Assembly (NCBI GenBank): GCA_020687485.1
Contig: JAJEQR010000002.1
Location: 57,450-121,449 of the forward strand
Reading direction: 5' to 3'
Length of the DNA stretch: 64,000 nt
Source of the DNA: Hominifimenecus microfluidus
GTDB taxonomy: Bacteria > Bacillota > Clostridia > Lachnospirales > Lachnospiraceae
In this document: positions 24,334 to 34,300 of the stretch, one piece after another
Layout: every line of letters begins with the position of its first letter
Position numbering within the stretch: the first letter of the stretch is position 1
Program-made: the position numbers and the translations under genes
Notes under the pieces: model-generated
Databases searched by the model: none
What the model was told of the DNA's origin: nothing
The model's input: the letters and a program-made list of their open reading frames with translations, nothing else

Positions 24334-25158
24334 GTGTCAAACTGCAAAACGATTTCCGTATGTAACCAGAAAGGCGGAGTCGGAAAAACCACCACAACAG
24401 TTAATCTTGGAGTCGGGCTTGCAATGCAGGGCAAGAAAGTATTGCTCATAGACGCAGACCCGCAGGGCGATTTAACGACTTGTCTTGGTTGGCAGGATAC
24501 AGACGGCTTGGGTATCACGCTTGCAACGAAACTCACAGATGTAATCAATGAAACGATGACAGACCCTATGGTTGGTATCCTGCACCACGAAGAAGGTGTT
24601 GACCTTGTTCCGGCAAACCTTGAGCTTTCAGCAATGGAATTTAACCTTGTAAACGCAATGAGCAGAGAAACTACACTCAAGAATTATCTGAGTCAAGTGA
24701 AGAACAGATATGATTATGTAATTATAGACTGTATGCCTTCACTTGGTATGGTTACGCTCAATGCTTTATCGGCGGCAGACAGTGTTATCATTCCGGTTCA
24801 GGCTCAGTATTTGCCTGCAAAGGGTATGACACAGCTTGTGCAGACCATTTCAAAAGTAAAGAAGTATATCAATCCGGATATTAAGATAGACGGTATGCTG
24901 CTTACTTTGGTGGATAGCCGAACAAACCTTGCAAAGAGTACGGTGGAAGCACTCAGGGCAAACTTCGGTAATCAGATAAGGATGTATCGAACACAAATCC
25001 CGATTGCCGTAAAAGCCGCTGAAACTTCTTCCAAAGGCAAGAGCATTTATGCTTATGAGCCAAACAGCACAGTGTCTAAGGCATACGCTGAATTTACAAA
25101 GGAGGTGTTAGCCGATGGCAGGAAGAAAGAGCGACTTCACTCTCACGAAGCTCGATGA
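24334..25158 (+). CDS. parA: ParA-type partition ATPase
   Basis: A 274-residue protein. The deviant Walker A KGGVGKTTTTVNLG is at residues about 12-25, then LLIDADPQGDLTTCLG, DYVIIDCMPSLGMVTLNAL and PVQAQYLPAKGM. GTG 24334 is chosen because AAAGGAGGG lies 9 nt upstream. The 3' end overlaps parB by 44 nt. On an ICE it may stabilise the excised circular form. Confidence 0.9.
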   Translation: MSNCKTISVCNQKGGVGKTTTTVNLGVGLAMQGKKVLLIDADPQGDLTTCLGWQDTDGLGITLATKLTDVINETMTDPMVGILHHEEGVDLVPANLELSAMEFNLVNAMSRETTLKNYLSQVKNRYDYVIIDCMPSLGMVTLNALSAADSVIIPVQAQYLPAKGMTQLVQTISKVKKYINPDIKIDGMLLTLVDSRTNLAKSTVEALRANFGNQIRMYRTQIPIAVKAAETSSKGKSIYAYEPNSTVSKAYAEFTKEVLADGRKKERLHSHEAR

Positions 25159-26062
25159 TTTATTTACCACGCAGGCACAGCGAGATGAAGAACAGCTTTC
25201 AAAAATCCGAGATATTCCATTGGAGCTGATTGATGATTTTCCCGACCACCCGTTTAAGGTCAGGGATGATGAAGATATGATGCAGCTTGTGGAGAGTGTT
25301 AAGGAAAGAGGGGTTATTACTCCGGCAACGGTAAGGCAGAAAGAGGACGGCAGATATGAACTTGTTTCAGGACACAGACGAAAGCGAGCTTGTGAACTGG
25401 CAGGATTTGAAACCCTGAGAAGTGAGATTGTAGACCTGAACAGAGATGAAGCGACCATTTTAATGGTAGAGAGTAATTTTCAGAGGTCAGAGATATTGCC
25501 AAGTGAAAAAGCCTTTGCCTATAAAATGCGTTTGGAAGCAATGAAAAGGCAAGCAGGCAGACCGAGCAAAGAAAATGCATCCCCAGTGGGGATTGATTTA
25601 CGAGGAAAGCAAAGTCTTGATTTAATGAGCGAGGAATGTGGCGACAGTAGAAATCAGATACACCGTTATGTCCGCCTGACAAACCTTGTTCCCGAGCTGC
25701 TTGAATTTGTTGACGAGGGGCGTATTAAAATGCGTCCTGCCGTAGAACTTTCCTATCTTGATGAAGATTGCCAGCGTGATGTGGTTGATGAAATCGACCT
25801 GAATGACGCTACCCCGTCACACGACCAGACAATCCGTATGCGAAAGTTATTCAACGAGGGCAACCTTACAACAGAAGCAATCCACGCTGTTATGTCTGAG
25901 GAAAAGCCGAACCAAAAGGAAAAAATCGTGTTGAGGGGCGACAGAGTAAGACAGCTTATCCCGAAAAATATTCCCGTCAGTCAGACGGAGGATTTTGTCT
26001 GCAAGGCATTGGAGCATTACAACAAGTTCTTGCGTAATCGTGCAGAGCGTGACAGCAGATAG
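25115..26062 (+). CDS. parB: ParB/RepB/Spo0J-type partition protein
   Basis: A 315-residue protein. The ParB N-domain is clear (IPLELIDDFPDHPFKVRDDE, RGVITPATVR, ELVSGHRRKRACELAG, VESNFQRSEILPSEKAFAYK), followed by an HTH-type middle (SRNQIHRYVRLTNLVPELLE). GGAGG precedes ATG 25115. Pairs with parA. No consensus parS was found. Confidence 0.9.
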   Translation: MAGRKSDFTLTKLDDLFTTQAQRDEEQLSKIRDIPLELIDDFPDHPFKVRDDEDMMQLVESVKERGVITPATVRQKEDGRYELVSGHRRKRACELAGFETLRSEIVDLNRDEATILMVESNFQRSEILPSEKAFAYKMRLEAMKRQAGRPSKENASPVGIDLRGKQSLDLMSEECGDSRNQIHRYVRLTNLVPELLEFVDEGRIKMRPAVELSYLDEDCQRDVVDEIDLNDATPSHDQTIRMRKLFNEGNLTTEAIHAVMSEEKPNQKEKIVLRGDRVRQLIPKNIPVSQTEDFVCKALEHYNKFLRNRAERDSR

Positions 26063-26095
26063 CCTGTTTTACAGTTCCCCTTTCTCACACTCTAA

Positions 26096-26185
26096 CCCCT
26101 TAGTTATACTTCTACCTACCGAAAATGATATATATTATCTCACTTGAATATAGCTATCTTAAAGTATATGTCTATCTCTAAGGGG
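26096..26185 (+). other. AT-rich spacer with long-range hairpin
   Basis: Between parB and the adhesin gene (26063-26347) no gene is supported. CCCCTTAG (26096-26103) and CTAAGGGG (26178-26185) enclose an AT-rich 74-nt loop. The adhesin promoter is probably here, but no consensus pair stands out. Confidence 0.35.
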
Positions 26186-26347
26186 CAATCGCACAGTATG
26201 AACGGACTGGAGGTGTATGGTAAAATGAAAAATTAACGAAAAATCCGCATTTGTTTTTCGGCAGGTAAATCTTGTCGTAAGAGAAAATCCACAAAGGCAC
26301 ATCGTAGAGATACGGTGTGCTTTTCAATTTTTACAGGAGGAAACGCA

Positions 26348-29300
26348 ATGATAAAGTCAAAATTCAAAAGAGTCACGTCGCTTTTCTTGGCGACCCTTAT
26401 GTGTGTGACCACTTTTGCAGGCATTGGCTCGACAACAGCATATGCTGCTTCGGGAGAAAAAGCCGATGTTTATATGGTCGATTTCCCTCGTGATGGCGAT
26501 GCTAATTACGATGGGGTATGGGGACACAGCAATTTGACCTTGAAAAATGGTTGGCATACCGGACGTTCCAATTTTACCAATCTTAAGGCTATTGGCTCAT
26601 ACTCAGGCAATGTTGCTTATTGTATTGAGCCGGGAATTTCGCTCAAGGTCGGTCAGACAATGAATAAGTATGACGAAAATTATTTTAATAACCTTGCAGC
26701 CAACGGGGTTATTTCCGGAGATGAAATCCGTCTTTTCGTTGGTCGTATTTTACAGTATGGCTATCGTGGGACAATCTCGACATCTTGGAGGTCACAGAAT
26801 GAAGCAGCAGCAAACAGCATTGCACAGGCTTATGCTACACAGCTTCTTATCTGGGAAACTGTTATCGGAGAGCGTGATGCGAACTTCAATCATGTAGCAG
26901 CCAGTGGTTGCAGCAATGTGAAAGATGTCATCAATGCAAAGCATCCGCTCCGCAATAAGATTTTCAGTTATTACAACAGTATGGTGCAGAGTGTACAGAA
27001 CCATGCAACCATACCGAGCTTTTGTAATAAATCATCCGGTTCGGCAAAGACAATAGAACTTGAGTGGAACGGAAGCAAGTACACAACTACTCTGATAGAC
27101 TCCAATAATGTGCTGTCCAAATATAATTTCAAGGCAAGCATCAGTGGAGTGAGCTTTTCAGTGAATGGTAACAAACTTACTGTTTCTATGGATACTGCAC
27201 CGAGTAAGGAATTTACGATTACCGCAGCCAAGAAAAATGCAGTACGAAGAGGTGTGGTTGTATGGTCAGAGGGTAAACACGGTCAGAACTCCAGTGTGCA
27301 GGATGTTGTCAGCTATGCTCAGGAAGTAAGCGACAGTATCAACGGTTTTGTGAAGATGAAAGTCAGCTATGGTTCTTGTCAGATTGTAAAGACCAGTGAG
27401 GACGGCAAGGTTGACGGTATCAACTTCACGATTACCGGAAACGGTATCAATCAGACGGTTACAACAGCTAATGGCGGTAAGTTCCAGATTGATAACCTTA
27501 TGCCGGGTATCTATACCGTAACCGAGCAGGCATACGATAAGTACGAGCCGCAGGAAACACATAGAGTTACTGTTGTAGCAGGACAGGTTGCAAAGGTCAC
27601 TTTCAATAACAAATTGAAGCGTGGCGACCTTCAGGTAGTGAAGTCCTCAGAAGATAACCTTGTTGAAGGTGTGAAGTTCCATCTTTACGGTACTTCCCTT
27701 TCCGGTGATGCTGTTGACCAGTATGCAGTTACAGACAAAAACGGTGTGGCAACTTTCAAAGATGTGCTTATCAGTGGTTCTGAACCATATACTCTTGAAG
27801 AAGTGGACACAGCTATCCGTTATGTCGTACCAAAAAATCAGATTGCACCAGTGAAGTGGAAAGAAGTAACCACAAGAAACTTCAATAACATTTTGAAGAA
27901 GTTTACTGTAACAGTCACAAAGAGCGACGCTGAGAAAGGCGAAGCACAGGGCAATGCCAAACTTTCGGGAGCAGTTTACGGTATCTATAAGGGCGAAACA
28001 CTTGTAGATAAGTATGTTACTGATGAAAACGGTCAGTTCACTACTAAAGAATATGTTTGTGATACCGACTGGACAATCCGAGAAATCACACCGTCAGAGG
28101 GATATTTGCTTGATAAGACTATCCATGAAGTAGGTGCAGACCCGAAACTTTATGAGGTGGAACACAACCTTACTTCCAATGATGTAACCGAGCAGGTAAT
28201 CAAAGGCAATGTGGCTATCATCAAACATACCGATGACGGAGAAACAAAGATTGAAACACCTGAAAAGGGTGCTTCCTTTGAGATTTATTTGAAATCTGCC
28301 GGAAGCTATGACGCAGCCAATAAAGACGAGAGAGATACCATTGTTTGCGATGAAAATGGCTTCGGTCAGACAAAAGATATGCCGTATGGTATTTATACCG
28401 TACACCAGACTTCTGGTTGGGAAGGCAGAGAGATGATGGATGATTTTGATGTGTTCATTTCACAGAACGCACAGACCTACCGTTATCTTATCAATAACCG
28501 TAACTTTGAGAGCTTTGTCAATGTAGTCAAGGTGGACGCAGAAAGCGGAAAGAGTATTCCGTATGCAGGAGCAGGATTTAAGATTTACGACCCACAGGGC
28601 AATCAGGTCAAAATGACCTTTACTTATCCGACACCGACCACGATTGATGTGTTCTATACCGACGCAAATGGTTCTCTTGTCACACCTGAGAAACTGGATT
28701 ACGGCAAGGGGTATTCTATCGTAGAGGTACAAGCTCCATACGGATATGTACTTGATGATACTCCGGTATATTTTGATATTACCGAAGAAAATTCCACAGA
28801 GGAAGGCGGCGTAACTGTTGTGAAAGTCAATAAGCCGAATATGGCACAGAAAGGTACTATCACGGTTGAAAAGACCGGAGAAGTATTTAGTGGTGTCAAT
28901 GTAAGTGGTTCTGAGGACAGTGATGTTATTTATCAGCCTGCTTATGAAGTGGCAGGACTTGAGGGTGCAGTTTATGAAGTCCGTGCTGCGGAAGATATTA
29001 GCACACCGGACGGTACACTCCGCTATTCAAAGGGCGAAGTGGTAGATACTATCACAACAAGCTCCGATGGATTTGTTAAGAGCAAAGAACTTTATCTCGG
29101 AAAATACGAGGTCAAGGAAATTACCGCACCTGATGGAATGGTAGTGAGTGGCGAAACACATACGGTTGAGCTTACTTATGCAGGTCAGAATATCTCTGTT
29201 ACCGAAACTTCCACATCATTCTATAACGAAAGACAGAAAGTTCAGGTAAGCCTTGCAAAAGCCATTGAAAAGGATAAGACATTTGGTATTGGCGACAACG

Positions 29301-30598
29301 GAGAAATCAAAAACATCAGCTTTGGTCTTTATGCCGCAGAAGATATTGTATCTGCAAGCGGTACCGTTATTCCGGCTGATGGACTGATTGAGATTGTCAG
29401 CGTAAATGAAAATGGAACTGCTGTTATGAAGTCAGACCTTCCGTTTGGCAAATACTATGTCAAAGAGATTGCAACCGATGAGCATTATATTCTCTCTGAT
29501 ACGAAGTATCCGGTTGTATTTGAATACGCAGGTCAGGATACCGCAACGGTTGAAATCAAAGTGAATGACGGAAAAGAAATCAAGAATGAACTTATCTATG
29601 GTTCTGTATCAGGTAAGAAGATTGACGAGAATGGAGAAGCACTTGAGGGTGCTGTTATCGGTATCTTCAAAGCCGAAGAAACAGAATTTACAAAGGATAC
29701 TGCACTTATGACGACTACCTCTGCAAAAGACGGTAGTTTTTCTTTTGCAAAAGTTCCTTATGGCAAATGGATTGTAAGAGAAATCGAGCAGCCAAAGGGA
29801 TTTGTTCTTGATGAAAAAGCGTATGAGGTCAATATCAGCGAAGCCGAGCAGGTAGTTGAAATTGAGATTGTCAATGAGTATGTTCACGGCAATATCAGAC
29901 TCACGAAGGTGGACGCTGAATATCCGGATAACAAGCTTACGGGTGCAACCTTTGAGGTATATAAGGACACCAATGAGAACGGAAAGATTGATGATGGCGA
30001 TGAACTTATCGGAAATCTTGAAGAAACTGAAACCGGAATTTATGAGATGAAAGAGCTGCTTTACGGAAAATATATTGTCCGTGAAACAAAAGCACCGGAG
30101 GGCTTCCTGCTTGATAAGGGAGAATACTCTGTTTTCATTGAGAAAGACGAAACAACTTATTCCGTTGAGAATAAGGCTGGAGTTGGATTTATCAATGAAG
30201 CTATGCGTGGAACACTGAAAATCGTCAAGACATCTTCAGACGGTAAGGTCAAAGGTTTTGCGTTCAGAGTAACCGGAGCAAACGGGTATGATATGACATT
30301 TGAAACAGATAAGAACGGCGAAATTGTGATTGAGGGACTTCGTATTGGCGAATATACCGTATCCGAAGTGGCAAACAATGCCTCTGCCGCATATATCACA
30401 CCTGCCGACCAGAATGTTACTATCAAACTTGATGAAACAGCCGTTGTAAAAATGCACAATGAGTTAAGAGATACGCCGAAAACAGGAGATGATACCAATA
30501 TGAAACTTTGGTATGTCCTTGCCGGACTTTCTGCTGTCGGTATCGCTGTAACTTCTGTTGTTGCACACAAAAAGAAGAAAAAGGAGAGTAACGAGTAA
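26348..30598 (+). CDS. Large Cna-B repeat surface adhesin with sortase signal
   Basis: About 1416 residues. It has a signal peptide (MIKSKFKRVTSLFLATLMCV ... AYA) and an N-terminal thioester-domain pattern (NVAYCIEPGISLKVGQT with Cys; YATQLLIWETV with the TQ pair). A long series of Cna-B/SpaA prealbumin-like repeats follows (units such as VKSSEDNLVEGVKFHLYG, PYGIYTVHQ, EIEQPKGFVLDEKAYEVN). It ends with the sorting signal TPKTGDD (residues about 1375-1382), a membrane helix and a Lys-rich tail. AGGAGG precedes ATG 26348. The ICE's own class B sortase (50243-51013) is the likely anchoring enzyme. Probably mediates cell-cell contact during transfer or host attachment. Confidence 0.9.
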   Translation: MIKSKFKRVTSLFLATLMCVTTFAGIGSTTAYAASGEKADVYMVDFPRDGDANYDGVWGHSNLTLKNGWHTGRSNFTNLKAIGSYSGNVAYCIEPGISLKVGQTMNKYDENYFNNLAANGVISGDEIRLFVGRILQYGYRGTISTSWRSQNEAAANSIAQAYATQLLIWETVIGERDANFNHVAASGCSNVKDVINAKHPLRNKIFSYYNSMVQSVQNHATIPSFCNKSSGSAKTIELEWNGSKYTTTLIDSNNVLSKYNFKASISGVSFSVNGNKLTVSMDTAPSKEFTITAAKKNAVRRGVVVWSEGKHGQNSSVQDVVSYAQEVSDSINGFVKMKVSYGSCQIVKTSEDGKVDGINFTITGNGINQTVTTANGGKFQIDNLMPGIYTVTEQAYDKYEPQETHRVTVVAGQVAKVTFNNKLKRGDLQVVKSSEDNLVEGVKFHLYGTSLSGDAVDQYAVTDKNGVATFKDVLISGSEPYTLEEVDTAIRYVVPKNQIAPVKWKEVTTRNFNNILKKFTVTVTKSDAEKGEAQGNAKLSGAVYGIYKGETLVDKYVTDENGQFTTKEYVCDTDWTIREITPSEGYLLDKTIHEVGADPKLYEVEHNLTSNDVTEQVIKGNVAIIKHTDDGETKIETPEKGASFEIYLKSAGSYDAANKDERDTIVCDENGFGQTKDMPYGIYTVHQTSGWEGREMMDDFDVFISQNAQTYRYLINNRNFESFVNVVKVDAESGKSIPYAGAGFKIYDPQGNQVKMTFTYPTPTTIDVFYTDANGSLVTPEKLDYGKGYSIVEVQAPYGYVLDDTPVYFDITEENSTEEGGVTVVKVNKPNMAQKGTITVEKTGEVFSGVNVSGSEDSDVIYQPAYEVAGLEGAVYEVRAAEDISTPDGTLRYSKGEVVDTITTSSDGFVKSKELYLGKYEVKEITAPDGMVVSGETHTVELTYAGQNISVTETSTSFYNERQKVQVSLAKAIEKDKTFGIGDNGEIKNISFGLYAAEDIVSASGTVIPADGLIEIVSVNENGTAVMKSDLPFGKYYVKEIATDEHYILSDTKYPVVFEYAGQDTATVEIKVNDGKEIKNELIYGSVSGKKIDENGEALEGAVIGIFKAEETEFTKDTALMTTTSAKDGSFSFAKVPYGKWIVREIEQPKGFVLDEKAYEVNISEAEQVVEIEIVNEYVHGNIRLTKVDAEYPDNKLTGATFEVYKDTNENGKIDDGDELIGNLEETETGIYEMKELLYGKYIVRETKAPEGFLLDKGEYSVFIEKDETTYSVENKAGVGFINEAMRGTLKIVKTSSDGKVKGFAFRVTGANGYDMTFETDKNGEIVIEGLRIGEYTVSEVANNASAAYITPADQNVTIKLDETAVVKMHNELRDTPKTGDDTNMKLWYVLAGLSAVGIAVTSVVAHKKKKKESNE

Positions 30599-30687
30599 TG
30601 GAAGCAAAGACAATTATCGCTATCGCATTAGTCGCCGTTATTGTCGGCGGCTTTATCTTTCTTCAGGTTAAAAACCGTAAGAAGTAA
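30598..30687 (+). CDS. 29-residue single-helix membrane protein
   Basis: ATG overlaps the adhesin stop (TAATG). MEAKTIIAIALVAVIVGGFI then FLQVKNRKK: one hydrophobic helix and a basic tail. AAGGAG lies 9 nt upstream. Too small for most gene callers; tight coupling suggests a role with the adhesin or its export. Confidence 0.6.
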   Translation: MEAKTIIAIALVAVIVGGFIFLQVKNRKK

Positions 30688-30759
30688 GTAACAAGCGAAC
30701 ATTAACCAGTCGGGGCAGAGCGTAAAAACTCTGTCCCTTTAATTTTTTGGAGGAACATT

Positions 30760-31056
30760 ATGAAACAACAGAAAACGGTGGAGAGCCGAGTGCTTGAAAT
30801 CTTAAAGGAATGCCCGATGTCGAGGTATGATGATATGCTTCTCATTCTGCATTATTACAACCAATACGGATATATACCTGCCGGAAATCTTCCGCTTGAG
30901 GATATTGTATTTAATTACCGAGCATACGGACTTCCTTGTTTTGAAACCATACGCAGGGCAAGGCAGAGAGTACAGTCCCTTTTTCCTGAGTATTCACGTA
31001 ATCCGCAGAAAGAAGAACAGAGCGGCAGTATTTCTATTGTAATCAACATTAGCTAA
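30760..31056 (+). CDS. ICE-conserved hypothetical protein
   Basis: A 98-residue protein (VESRVLEILKECPMSRYDDM; LLILHYYNQYGYIPAGNLPL; FETIRRARQRVQSLFPEYS). The C-terminal helix-turn-helix-like stretch RRARQRVQ suggests DNA binding. TGGAGG precedes the ATG. First of three genes running into the giant methylase/helicase. Confidence 0.7.
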   Translation: MKQQKTVESRVLEILKECPMSRYDDMLLILHYYNQYGYIPAGNLPLEDIVFNYRAYGLPCFETIRRARQRVQSLFPEYSRNPQKEEQSGSISIVINIS

Positions 31057-31068
31057 GGAGGTATTTTC

Positions 31069-31344
31069 GTGAAAGACAAAGCAACTTTTCAGAATAAGGT
31101 CAAGGTGCTGAATAAACTCTTTGACTCCGGTTGTGATACGGAGAAAAAGTTGCAGCAGCTTGATATGGAAGCAATCCTGAAAATCCCGAATATCACGATT
31201 CCTGATATGGGTGTGATTATGGAGCTTCAGAAGAATACAAAGTCCGGTAAACTCTTTTCGTATTTGGGCGGAGGTTCTGATGAAGCAGTAAAAAATAAAG
31301 GTAACAATGAGAAGAAAGAGCCTGCTATGCAGGAGCAGAGATAA
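31069..31344 (+). CDS. ICE-conserved hypothetical protein
   Basis: A 91-residue protein with GTG start and AGGAGG upstream (DKATFQNKVKVLNKLFDSGC; QLDMEAILKIPNITIPDMGV; ELQKNTKSGKLFSYLGGG). Unknown function; 25 nt before the methylase/helicase gene. Confidence 0.65.
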   Translation: MKDKATFQNKVKVLNKLFDSGCDTEKKLQQLDMEAILKIPNITIPDMGVIMELQKNTKSGKLFSYLGGGSDEAVKNKGNNEKKEPAMQEQR

Positions 31345-31369
31345 GAAACGATAAGGAGGTGCAAGGGTA

Positions 31370-34300
31370 ATGGCACGAAAATATGACCTTATTTCTGAGC
31401 TTTACAACCGCACCTGCAAAACGGTTGTATCAAATCCTCAGAACTGGCAGGCATTCTTGGCTTCGGCTTGCCGAAATTATAAGTTACGCTATGACGAACA
31501 GCTTCTTGTATATGCACAGCGACCTGACGCAACAGCAGTTCTTGAGATAGAACAGTGGAATAGAATTTTCGGCAGATGGGTCAACCGAGGTGCAAGAGGT
31601 ATTGCTGTTTTTGCTGATGAAAACCGTACAAGGCAAAGACTGACACATTACTTTGATATTTCAGATACCCACGAAAGCAGATATTCAAGAACAGTTCCGA
31701 TTTGGGATATGCGTCAGGAATACGAAGCAGATGTGATTGAAACATTGGAAAGCACTTTCGGAGAGATTGAGAATAAGAGCAGTCTTGCCGAAGCGATTAT
31801 GGGAGCAGCAAGAAATGCGGCAGAGGATAATATCCCTGATTATCTGCAAGACCTTTACTATGCAACCGAAGGCAGTTTCCTTGAGGAAGTGGACAATGAT
31901 ATTGTGGCTTCCATTTATAAAAATGTCGTAGCAAACAGTGTGGCATATATGATGATGTCAAGGCTTGGTGTTGATACAGACGGTTACTTTGAACTTGATG
32001 ATTTCAGAGATGTTACCAACTTCAATACGCAGGAAACACTCAATGCACTTGGCTTTGCTACCAGTGATATTGCAGAAATGGGATTGACGGAAGTATCTAA
32101 AACAATTACCGCACTTAACCGTCAAAATCGCATAATTGTCGGTCAGGACAGAAATGAATACAATAAGGTTGAAAATAACGACGAAAGGAGTTTGGACAAT
32201 GAACGAACTGACCTACACAATGGTGGGCGATTACAGCCTTCCGAACCTGAAACTTCCACAGCAGCCGGAAGTGACTTTGGGCAGATACGCTCAGATGAGG
32301 AGAAAGTTTCTGAAGGAACATCACAGAGTCCTTTACTACAATCTCCTGACGAGGGGCGAACTGACACAGCACTTGGCGGAAGTGGAACAGAGAGCCAGCA
32401 AGATGGAAGAAACAATCCTGAGCCAGATGGCACAGAAAGAGGGAGTGACCGAACAGATGAAAGCAGAGGATATGATGAAATGGGTTCGTCTGATGAACGC
32501 TCTTCGCAGCTCGGCACAGGAAATCGTGAAAGCGGAAGTGATATTCGTTTAGAGTATTACGATAGAACTCACGAGGACAAAAGCCTTCCGTTCTTTGGGC
32601 GTGATGAGGTAATCAATGAAATTCTCAGAACAACACCGCATTTGTCGGCAAGTCTGGAAGAAATCAAAGATTATTATGAACGCAATCTTGATAACAAAGA
32701 CCGCACAGAGTATATAAAGAGCATTTTCAATAATGATTATACAGAGCTTACCCTAGAGGACGGCAGGACAGTAGGATATAAGACCTTTGAAAATGTTCTG
32801 CATTTGTGGGAGGGCAAATATGACAGCAGAACCGCACAGAGCTTTTATGATTGGGCTGTTATTGCCCGACACTTTGAAGCTATGCGATTACTGGGAGAAT
32901 TAAGCGACAGCATAAAACCATTACCGTCGATGGACGGTCAGATGACATTCATATTAGACGGTCAGGCAGAGGAAAAGAAACCCTCTGCCTTTACTTTTTC
33001 TCAGGAGATTATCGACGCTGTTCTTACGAATGGAAGCGGATTTTCTGAGGGTAAAATGCGTATCTATGAACAGTTTGAAAAAAGCCTTTCTGCAAAAGAG
33101 AATGCAGACTTTTTGAAAAATGAGTACGGTTGGGGAGGCTCTTATCCCGTCATAATCGGAGCGGGAATTGATGAGAGCCACGACGGAAAAGGTATTACGA
33201 TTACGAAAGGTATCGGTAAAGAAAATCCACATATTACACTTTCGTGGTCGCAGGTGGAGAAGCGTATCGGGGAACTTATCCGAATGGACAGATACTTAAA
33301 TCCAAAGGAAAAAGAACACTATCCTCGATGGCTTGAAAGCCAAGAGGAACGCAGAACCAAAATTGCGGAAACGAAAAGAAATCGTGAGATACTCTCTAAT
33401 GCACCGCCGGAACAAGAGGTTGAACCAACCGAAAAAGAACCTGAAGAAGCAGAACAGCCGCAAGATGTGCAGTATGAATATCATCTTGGCGATAAGGTGT
33501 ATATCGGTGCTTCTGAGTATGAAATCTTATCTGTTGATGATGAGAGAGTAATGCTCTATGACTATGATATGCCACTGTTCAATAAGGAATTTTCACGCAC
33601 AGAGTTTGACAGAAAAGTGCGAGAGAACCCGATGAATGAGCATTTGATTGTGAAGGAAGAACCTGCTGAAGAAAGAAATGAAGCGGAAGAAGTTCAGACC
33701 AATATGGGCAGTATGCCGATTGAGGATTATCGAGAGATAGTAGCTTCACAGTCAGGCTTTGACAGCTATGATGAGATGCATCGTCAGGGGTATCGCATAG
33801 GAAACGGTTATGATAAAGAGCCTGAGCCGGTAGTTCCGGCTTGGGAGCAGAAGAAAAAGGTCAAAGGCTTTGACCTGCACCCTGATGTGCCTATGGCAGA
33901 CCGTCATACCTTTAATCTCAGAGAAAATGAGGTTGAAACGGTAGGTAAAAAGGAACGCTTCCGCAGAAATATTATGGCGATACAGCTTCTCAAAAAATGT
34001 CAGGAAGAAAACAGATTTGCCACGCCTGAAGAACAGATTGTTTTATCAAAGTATGTCGGTTGGGGTGGACTTTCAGAAGCCTTTGATGAAAATAATTCAG
34101 CGTGGGCAACTGAATATCTGGAACTTTCTTCGGTATTAACACCAGAGGAATACGCTTCGGCAAGAGAAAGCACATTGACTGCGTTCTACACGCCGCCCGA
34201 AGTTATCACAGCCATTTATAAGGCAATGGAGCAAATGGGCTTTAAGGAGGGCAATTTGTTAGAGCCGTCCTGCGGTATTGGTAATTTCATCGGTATGCTG

